Assembly (NCBI GenBank): GCA_031273965.1
Contig: JAISQX010000084.1
Span: 1 to 10,562 of the forward strand
From: Clostridiales bacterium
GTDB lineage: Bacteria; Bacillota; Clostridia; Christensenellales; JAISNN01
Direction: 5' to 3'
DNA length: 10,562 nt
The stretch's first letter is position 1. Every line of letters begins with the position of its first letter. This document shows positions 5,329 through 10,562 of this stretch, piece after piece. The notes below the pieces were generated by a model, which was given only the letters and a program-made list of their open reading frames with translations, did no database searches and had not been told where the DNA came from. The translations under genes were made by a program, and so were the position numbers.

Positions 5329-7923
5329 ATGAACAACTACACCGTAGTCAACGACGACGCTACGTTGGCAAAGAGACTGGAAGAAGTAAGGAAGGCGCAA
5401 GAGAAGTTTTCTCAATACAATCAAGTTCAAGTCGACAAAATATTCTTTGAGTCGGCGCTTGCGGCAAACAAGGCGAGAATTATGCTTGCCAAACTTGCCG
5501 TCGAGGAGACGGGAATGGGTATTGTCGAGGACAAGGTGATAAAGAACCATTACGCGTCGGAGTATATCTATAACGCGTACAAAGACACGAAGACATGCGG
5601 CATAATAGAGAGCGACGAGTCTTTTGGAATAACAAAGACGGCGGAACCGGTTGGCGTCATAGCCGCCGTCATTCCGACGACTAATCCGACGTCCACGGCT
5701 ATATTCAAAAGCCTTTTGGCGTTAAAGACAAGGAATGGACTTATCATAAGCCCGCATCCGAGAGCAAAAAAGTGTACGATAGCCGCGGCAAAGATAATTC
5801 TTGAGGCGGCGGTAAAGGCGGGGGCGCCGGAGAATATAATTGCTTGGATAGACGAACCGACGGTTCCGCTGTCGGCTAAGGTTATGGCGGAAGCCGATAT
5901 AATATTGGCTACCGGGGGTCCCGGCATGGTAAAAGCCGCATACGGCAGCGGTAAACCGGCTATAGGCGTGGGGCCCGGAAACACCCCCGTTATAGTCGAT
6001 TCAACCGCGGATATAAAGACGGCGGCTTCTTCTATTTTGCTTTCAAAAACCTTTGATAACGGAATGATTTGCGCTTCGGAGCAATCGGTTATCGTGTTGC
6101 GCGACGTTTACGACGAATTTAAAAAGGAAATAGAATACAGGGGAGCCTATATTCTTGATAAAGAGCAAACCGATAAGGTGAGAAAGGTCATACTCGTAAA
6201 CGGAGCGCTCAACGCAAAAATCGTCGGACAGAGCGCGTATAAAATCGCTGAAATTGCCGGATTTGAGGTGCCGAAGAACGCCAAAATCCTTATAGGAGAG
6301 GTGGAGCGCACGGACGAAGGCGAAGAATTTGCGCACGAAAAATTAAGCACGGTGCTTGCTATGTACAAGGCGAAAAACTTTGACGACGCCGTTCAAAAAG
6401 CGGCGGAGCTTGTAGACGGCGGCGGACTCGGGCACACGTCCGCGATATATGCGAATACGGTTACGGGCAGAGAAAAGATAGAAAAATGGCAGAGAGTTAT
6501 GAAAACCGGACGGTGTTTGATAAATACGCCGTCGTCGCATGGTGCGATAGGCGATTTGTATAACTTTAAGGTCGCCCCGTCATTGACGTTGGGTTGCGGA
6601 AGCCGCGGTGGGAACAGCGTTTCCGAGAACGTCGGAGTAAAGCATTTATTAAATATAAAAACGATAGCCGAAAGGAAAGAGAATATGTTGTGGTTTAGGA
6701 CGCCGGAGAAAGTGTATTTTAAGAGAGGCAGCCTTGGAGTCGCGGTCAGGGAATTTAAAGACGTACTTAAGAAAAAAAATGCGTTTATAGTAACGGATAA
6801 ATTCCTGTATGAGAACGGCGTTACAAAGAAGATAACCGACAAACTGGACGAAATGGGTATCCGTCATGCGACTTTCTTTAACGTTGCGCCGGATCCGACG
6901 ATTGCCTGCGCAAAAGAAGGCGCAAAAACCATGTCGGAATTTAAGCCGGACTTGATAATAGCCGTCGGCGGCGGTTCGCCTATGGACGCGGCAAAAATCA
7001 TGTGGGTGCTGTACGAGCATCCCGAGGTTGTTTTTGAAGATTTGGCGATGAGGTTTATGGATATAAGAAAACGCGTCAATGAATTTCCGCGCATGGGCGA
7101 AAAAGCGTACTTCGTCGCGGTGCCGACAACCGCCGGAACCGGTTCGGAAGTCACTCCGTTCGCGGTTATAACCGACGAAAGCACGGGAACCAAATATCCG
7201 CTTGCCGACTACGAACTTATGCCGGACATGGCTATAGTAGACTCCGATCTCATGATGAATATTCCGAAAGGGCTTACGGCGGCGGCGGGAATAGACGCGC
7301 TTACGCATGCTTTGGAGGCTTTGGCGTCGGTTATGGCTACCGATTATACCAATGGTATAGCCAAGGAAGCCGCTAAACAGATTTTTGAATATTTACCGCG
7401 CGCTTATGAAAACGGCGCGGCGGATCCCGATGCGCGTGAAAAAATGGCTAACGCGTCGTGCATGGCCGGCATGGCTTTTGCGAATGCGTTTTTGGGCGTC
7501 TGTCATTCTATGGCGCATAAGCTGGGCTCTTATCATCATCTTCCGCACGGCATAGCGAATGCGTTGCTCATAAACGAAGTTATTAGATTTAACGCCGCGG
7601 AGGCGCCCGTAAAGATGGGCACGTTTCCGCAGTATAAATATCCCGAATGCGCAAAAAGATACGCGGATTTTGCTTCATATATAGGATTAACGGGTAAGAC
7701 CGACGCGGAAAAAATCGATAAACTTACGCAAAAAATAGACGAGTTAAAAAAGACTTTGAATATTCCTTTGAGTATAAGAGAGGCGGGGATTGACGAGGAA
7801 GTCTTTAAGGAAAGACTCGATAAAATGGTGGAGGACGCGTTCGACGACCAATGTACGGGCGCAAATCCCAGATTCCCGCTTATGTCAGAAATAAAAGAAA
7901 TGTATTTGAGGGCGTATAATTAG
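5329..7923 (+). CDS. adhE: Bifunctional acetaldehyde-CoA/alcohol dehydrogenase (AdhE)
   Basis: This 864-residue cytoplasmic enzyme reduces acetyl-CoA to acetaldehyde and then to ethanol, consuming two NADH and regenerating NAD+ during fermentation. The N-terminal aldehyde dehydrogenase domain (about 1-440) has the nucleotide motif GVGPGNTP at 213-220 and the catalytic Cys248 in NGMICASEQS. The iron-dependent alcohol dehydrogenase domain (about 455-864) has GGGSPMDAAK at 547-556 and the Fe-binding set D656, H660, H726 and H740, each three positions beyond its E. coli counterpart. Family members form spirosome filaments. I chose ATG 5329 (MNNYTVV) because AAGGAG lies at 5311-5316 and the length then fits the family. 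An in-frame GTG at 5248 would add 27 basic residues foreign to AdhE and would overlap the upstream Shine-Dalgarno. The gene is transcribed alone from the promoter at 5130-5158. All key residues are intact. Confidence 0.97.
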   Translation: MNNYTVVNDDATLAKRLEEVRKAQEKFSQYNQVQVDKIFFESALAANKARIMLAKLAVEETGMGIVEDKVIKNHYASEYIYNAYKDTKTCGIIESDESFGITKTAEPVGVIAAVIPTTNPTSTAIFKSLLALKTRNGLIISPHPRAKKCTIAAAKIILEAAVKAGAPENIIAWIDEPTVPLSAKVMAEADIILATGGPGMVKAAYGSGKPAIGVGPGNTPVIVDSTADIKTAASSILLSKTFDNGMICASEQSVIVLRDVYDEFKKEIEYRGAYILDKEQTDKVRKVILVNGALNAKIVGQSAYKIAEIAGFEVPKNAKILIGEVERTDEGEEFAHEKLSTVLAMYKAKNFDDAVQKAAELVDGGGLGHTSAIYANTVTGREKIEKWQRVMKTGRCLINTPSSHGAIGDLYNFKVAPSLTLGCGSRGGNSVSENVGVKHLLNIKTIAERKENMLWFRTPEKVYFKRGSLGVAVREFKDVLKKKNAFIVTDKFLYENGVTKKITDKLDEMGIRHATFFNVAPDPTIACAKEGAKTMSEFKPDLIIAVGGGSPMDAAKIMWVLYEHPEVVFEDLAMRFMDIRKRVNEFPRMGEKAYFVAVPTTAGTGSEVTPFAVITDESTGTKYPLADYELMPDMAIVDSDLMMNIPKGLTAAAGIDALTHALEALASVMATDYTNGIAKEAAKQIFEYLPRAYENGAADPDAREKMANASCMAGMAFANAFLGVCHSMAHKLGSYHHLPHGIANALLINEVIRFNAAEAPVKMGTFPQYKYPECAKRYADFASYIGLTGKTDAEKIDKLTQKIDELKKTLNIPLSIREAGIDEEVFKERLDKMVEDAFDDQCTGANPRFPLMSEIKEMYLRAYN

Positions 7924-7993
7924 AGCGTACTCATATAGAGCGAAAGGATTTTCGCCGTATTGAAAGAGGTCAAATATTTTTTGGCTTCATAAA

Positions 7994-8238
7994 TTTGATA
8001 TAAACAGACCGATTATTTTTTTCATTATGAGGTTGCGGAATAATTAACCGCAACCTTGTTGCTTTATTTTTTGCGGCATCATTTTGGTTAAATTCTGTCT
8101 TTTGCGCCTTTTAACGTAGCTCCGCTACGCCCTAAGGCACAAAAAGGCGAAAATTTATCTCAAAAGTCCGCTCGCAAAAATCTCAAATTAATTATTCCGC
8201 AGCCTCTATGAGAATAATCCGGTATGTTTTTATCTAAA
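7994..8238. repeat. Long imperfect inverted repeat (foldback element) filling the adhE-trmFO spacer
   Basis: Nearly the whole 358-nt spacer is one interrupted palindrome centred on TCC at 8121-8123. At the apex, CGTAGC (8115-8120) pairs with GCTACG (8124-8129). Moving outward, TTTGCGCCTT (8101-8110) pairs with AAGGCACAAA (8134-8143, one mismatch). The core arm at 8029-8047 matches the complement of 8188-8206 at 18 of 19 positions. Further out, CCGATTATT (8009-8017) pairs with AATAATCCGG (8213-8222), and TATAAACA near 7999-8006 pairs with TGTTTTTAT near 8225-8233. The left arm holds about 12 extra bases. No ORF is present. The shape resembles a MITE or another palindromic intergenic repeat. 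No target-site duplication could be recognised. Confidence 0.65.
8030..8072 (+). terminator. Probable adhE terminator
   Basis: AGGTTGCGG (8030-8038) and CCGCAACCT (8048-8056) form a perfect 9-bp stem with a 9-nt loop, followed by a T-rich stretch to 8072. The hairpin lies about 110 nt after the adhE stop and inside the left arm of the long foldback. It therefore competes with pairing of the same bases to 8188-8206. The T-run is interrupted, so termination may be partial. Confidence 0.5.
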
Positions 8239-8266
8239 AAAAGATTATAAAGAACGCGCGCCGGTA

Positions 8267-8275
8267 TGATATAAT
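8267..8275 (+). promoter_or_regulatory. Extended -10 promoter of trmFO, predicting a leaderless mRNA
   Basis: TGA then TATAAT (TG at 8267-8268, TATAAT at 8270-8275) is a perfect extended -10. No -35 match is seen around 8247-8252 (ATAAAG). The predicted start of transcription, about 7 nt after the box, falls at 8281-8283, on or next to the trmFO ATG at 8282. Confidence 0.6.
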
Positions 8276-8281
8276 ATAAGC

Positions 8282-9592
8282 ATGATAAAAAAAGTAAAGA
8301 TCATAGGCGCCGGACTTGCGGGATGCGAGGCGGCGTATCAACTGTCTAAGAGGGGAGTTGAAACGGAACTGTATGAAATGCGTCCGAAACGCATGACGCC
8401 CGCTCATAGAACGGGGAATTTTGCGGAGCTTGTATGCAGCAACAGTCTAAAGAGCGAGGACGTAGAAACGTCTTCAGGGCTTTTAAAAGAAGAACTGCGC
8501 ATTATGGATTCTCTTATTTTGAAGTGTGCGGACAAAACGCGCGTACCGGCGGGTTCGTCTTTGTCCGTGGACAGAGAGGGCTTTTCTCTTAAGGTAAAAG
8601 AGGAACTTTTAAAGCGCGACATTAAGATAATATGCGAAGAAGTAAAAGATATAGACGGCGAGAGCATATGGATAGTGGCGTCGGGTCCTTTGACGAGCGA
8701 ACCTTTGACGAGAAGCATAGAGCGGCTTACGGGAAAGAATACGCTTTATTTTTTTGATGCGGCGGCGCCGATTGTCGCAGCGGATAGCATAGATACGGAC
8801 AACGCGTTTTTTGCGTCGAGGTACGGAAAGGGAGAGGCGGACGATTATTTGAATTGTCCCATGAATAAAGAGCAATATTCCGCGTTTTACGAGGCTTTAG
8901 TGAGCGCCGATTGTTCCCCCGTAAAAGATTTTGAGGGAAGCGAAGTTTTTTCGGGATGTATGCCCGTCGAGGTCATGGCAAAACGCGGCTTTGACGCGAT
9001 ACGTTTCGGTCCGATGAAGCCCGTGGGATTGTACGACAAAAACAATGTTCGCCCTTATGCGGTGGTTCAATTGAGAAAAGAAAACAGGGAAGCGACGATG
9101 TACAATCTCGTGGGTTTTCAAACTCATCTGACATTCGGAGAGCAAAAACGCGTATTTTCTATGATTCCCGCATTAAAAAACGCCGAATTTTTACGATACG
9201 GCGTAATGCACAGAAATTCATTCGTAAACGCTCCGGCAATTTTGACCAATACTTTTGCGCTAAAGACGGGGGAACGAAAAAATATCTTTATCGCGGGACA
9301 ATTAAGCGGAGTCGAGGGTTATGTCGAAAGCGCGATGAGCGGACTCGTCGCTTCGATAAACGCGGCAAATACGCTTATGAACAAGCCGCCGTTTATTTTA
9401 CCGGCGACCACGATATCGGGGGCGCTAAGTAAGTATATATCCGAGTCCGACTCAAGATATTTTCAGCCTATGAACGGCAATTACGGACTTTTGCCTCCGA
9501 TAGAGATAAAGGATAAAAAACTGAGAAAATCGGCGTATGCCGAGAGAGCTTTGAACGATTTAAAGGTTATGCTAACGGAGGGGCGAAATTAA
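8282..9592 (+). CDS. trmFO: Methylenetetrahydrofolate--tRNA-(uracil-5-)-methyltransferase TrmFO
   Basis: This 436-residue flavoprotein makes 5-methyluridine at position 54 (the T of the T-loop) in tRNA, using 5,10-methylenetetrahydrofolate as carbon donor and FADH2 as reductant. The FAD Rossmann motif is at the N-terminus (IIGAGLAGCEAAYQL, 7-21), followed by LYEMRP (30-35) and AELVCSNSLKS (48-58). C52 and C226 (FSGCMPVEVM) correspond to the two functionally important cysteines of the Bacillus enzyme. The C-terminal FAD contact region IFIAGQLSGVEGYVESAMSG is also conserved. The length is normal (about 435-450). Start ATG 8282 gives the standard N-terminus MIKKVKIIGAG, but no Shine-Dalgarno precedes it and the -10 box lies only 6 nt upstream, so leaderless translation is inferred. 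The gene is separated from adhE by the foldback element and is convergent with galT. The folate-type enzyme, rather than SAM-dependent TrmA, is typical of Firmicutes. Confidence 0.97.
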   Translation: MIKKVKIIGAGLAGCEAAYQLSKRGVETELYEMRPKRMTPAHRTGNFAELVCSNSLKSEDVETSSGLLKEELRIMDSLILKCADKTRVPAGSSLSVDREGFSLKVKEELLKRDIKIICEEVKDIDGESIWIVASGPLTSEPLTRSIERLTGKNTLYFFDAAAPIVAADSIDTDNAFFASRYGKGEADDYLNCPMNKEQYSAFYEALVSADCSPVKDFEGSEVFSGCMPVEVMAKRGFDAIRFGPMKPVGLYDKNNVRPYAVVQLRKENREATMYNLVGFQTHLTFGEQKRVFSMIPALKNAEFLRYGVMHRNSFVNAPAILTNTFALKTGERKNIFIAGQLSGVEGYVESAMSGLVASINAANTLMNKPPFILPATTISGALSKYISESDSRYFQPMNGNYGLLPPIEIKDKKLRKSAYAERALNDLKVMLTEGRN

Positions 9593-9618
9593 AAAAAGTA
9601 AGCTTGTAAAAAAAAGAA

Positions 9619-9668
9619 CGCGCGCGAGAAAACTTTTTTTAAAAAGAGTTTTCTTATCGCGCGCTTTT
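9619..9668. terminator. Bidirectional Rho-independent terminator between trmFO and galT
   Basis: GCGCGCGA (9620-9627) pairs with TCGCGCGC (9657-9664). After a 3-nt bulge, GAAAACT (9628-9634) pairs with AGTTTTC (9647-9653), closing an A/T-rich loop. On the + strand TTTT follows at 9665. On the - strand a run of T complementary to the A-run at about 9608-9615 follows, so the element serves both convergent genes. Confidence 0.85.
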
Positions 9669-9673
9669 AATAA

Positions 9674-10562
9674 TCATATTAAGATTTTCACAAATTTTTC
9701 AAAAGCCGCTTGACCTTCCACGGTATTTTTGAATACGGCGGTGCATTCCAGTATTTTTTCGCAGGAGGCGTTTATATAATTTATAACTGCTTGTTCGGCG
9801 GCGCTTTTTTCCATATTTAAACCGTTGTCGTTGGCGAGTTGGAGTAGGGCATGAGAGTGCTTATAGAGTTTATGTTCCTCGCGGAAGAGATTTTCGATGA
9901 CGAGTTCTTTTTCTCCGGACAGATATTCGACTAATTCGTGACTTTCTTCGTAGAGCCTGCCGGGGAGTATAAAGAGTCCCATGACCTCTATTATTCCTAT
10001 TCCTTCTTTTTTTATATTATGAAATTCAACCGGAGGATGGAAGATTCCAAACGGAAACTTCTCGTCTGTGCGGTTATTTCTTAGAATCATATCGAGGATG
10101 TATGTGCCGTCGGCTTCGAGACGCGCGATCGGCGTAACGGCGTTATGCGGCGTATCGTTCGTGTGAGATATTATGTTTACGCTTTTGTCGCTATATCCTT
10201 GCCATGCGTCGAGGACAAAAGCGGCATAATCTATTAAATCGTCGCGGTTTTTGCTCTTTAGGCGAATGACCGAGTTGTACCAATCGGCTATGCTCAGCTC
10301 GACGGATTTGTATTTTTTGTTTTTAAAGACGCGGCGGTTCGGCGCGTCGAACATAGGCAACACTTTATCGCCGCCTTGAAAATGGTCGTGCGCCAATATT
10401 GAGCCGCCGACTATGGGCAAAGCGGCGTTTGAGCCTATGAAAAAATGGCGAAAAAGGTCGGTGAAATCAAACATTTTAATAAAAGCCGTTTTGTCTACTT
10501 TCATTGGATGATGCTCATCCGAGAGGGCGATGCAGTGTTTTTTGTAGTACACGTAAGGCGAG
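9674..10562 (-). CDS. galT: UDP-glucose--hexose-1-phosphate uridylyltransferase, class II (GalT), 3' part
   Basis: The frame is open through the right edge (the residues before the GTG at 10552 read S-P-Y-V-Y-Y, a conserved internal stretch). About 296 C-terminal residues of a protein usually near 500 are therefore visible and the true start is outside the window. The enzyme exchanges UMP between UDP-glucose and galactose-1-phosphate in the Leloir pathway, in the cytoplasm. The visible signatures are those of the Firmicutes class II family: YYKKHCIALSDEHHPMK, then the GSNAALPIVGGSILAHDHFQGG region with the conserved His residues, then ISHTNDTPHNAVTPIAR, FHPPVEFHNIKKEGIG and EVMGLFILPGRL. Class I GalT with its HPH motif is a different branch. 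The gene ends with TGA and shares the terminator at 9619-9668 with trmFO. Other Leloir genes (galK, galE) may lie beyond the right edge. Confidence 0.93.
   Translation of the reverse strand, partial: SPYVYYKKHCIALSDEHHPMKVDKTAFIKMFDFTDLFRHFFIGSNAALPIVGGSILAHDHFQGGDKVLPMFDAPNRRVFKNKKYKSVELSIADWYNSVIRLKSKNRDDLIDYAAFVLDAWQGYSDKSVNIISHTNDTPHNAVTPIARLEADGTYILDMILRNNRTDEKFPFGIFHPPVEFHNIKKEGIGIIEVMGLFILPGRLYEESHELVEYLSGEKELVIENLFREEHKLYKHSHALLQLANDNGLNMEKSAAEQAVINYINASCEKILECTAVFKNTVEGQAAFEKFVKILI

Noticed and set aside
6649..7308. 219-codon - strand open frame inside adhE
   Set aside because: Arg/His/Tyr-rich composition typical of an antisense shadow; the adhE frame here carries all the expected motifs.
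9674..10562. galT as a truncated pseudogene beginning at GTG 10552
   Set aside because: The frame continues through the window edge with the conserved S-P-Y before that codon, so the truncation is only the window boundary.
1..10562. Novel defence, mobile or biosynthetic system
   Set aside because: All coding regions match known housekeeping or metabolic families (plus one DUF805 protein). No transposase, integrase, CRISPR repeat, toxin-antitoxin pair or biosynthetic gene was found on either strand.

Overview
The window (about 10.6 kb, moderate GC with A/T-rich intergenic spacers) looks like chromosomal housekeeping DNA from an anaerobic, fermentative, endospore-forming member of the Clostridia. 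The evidence is a germination protease (gpr), an electron-bifurcating transhydrogenase (nfnAB), a bifunctional AdhE, a folate-dependent TrmFO, a class II galT of the Firmicutes type and a bacterial class A RNase P RNA. There is no phage, transposase, tRNA, CRISPR or defence gene in the window.

Layout, left to right. The 3' part of nfnA and the complete nfnB form a + strand operon, followed after 80 nt by the ribosome-assembly GTPase obg. Convergent to obg is gpr on the - strand. Divergent from gpr, behind an A-tract-rich spacer with a good sigma-A promoter, lies a small DUF805 membrane protein, and 18 nt after it the RNase P RNA gene rnpB. A 280-nt spacer with several strong hairpins insulates rnpB from a perfect-consensus promoter (TTGACA, 17 nt, TATAAT). 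That promoter drives adhE through a leader of about 165 nt. The 358 nt after adhE are mostly one long imperfect foldback of about 245 nt. Next is trmFO, whose extended -10 box sits so close to its ATG that the mRNA is predicted to be leaderless. A compact bidirectional terminator separates trmFO from the convergent galT, whose 5' part runs off the right edge.

Functionally, NfnAB and AdhE both belong to redox balancing in fermentation. NfnAB couples NADH, reduced ferredoxin and NADP+, while AdhE reoxidises two NADH per acetyl-CoA reduced to ethanol. Obg, RNase P and TrmFO serve ribosome and tRNA maturation. Gpr degrades SASPs at spore germination.

No coding gene here looks novel. The signals worth a second look are non-coding: the long foldback after adhE, the leaderless trmFO start, the adhE leader with a three-residue upstream ORF, a UGU in place of GGU in the tRNA-CCA-binding loop of rnpB, and the rnpB promoter apparently embedded in the DUF805 stop codon.
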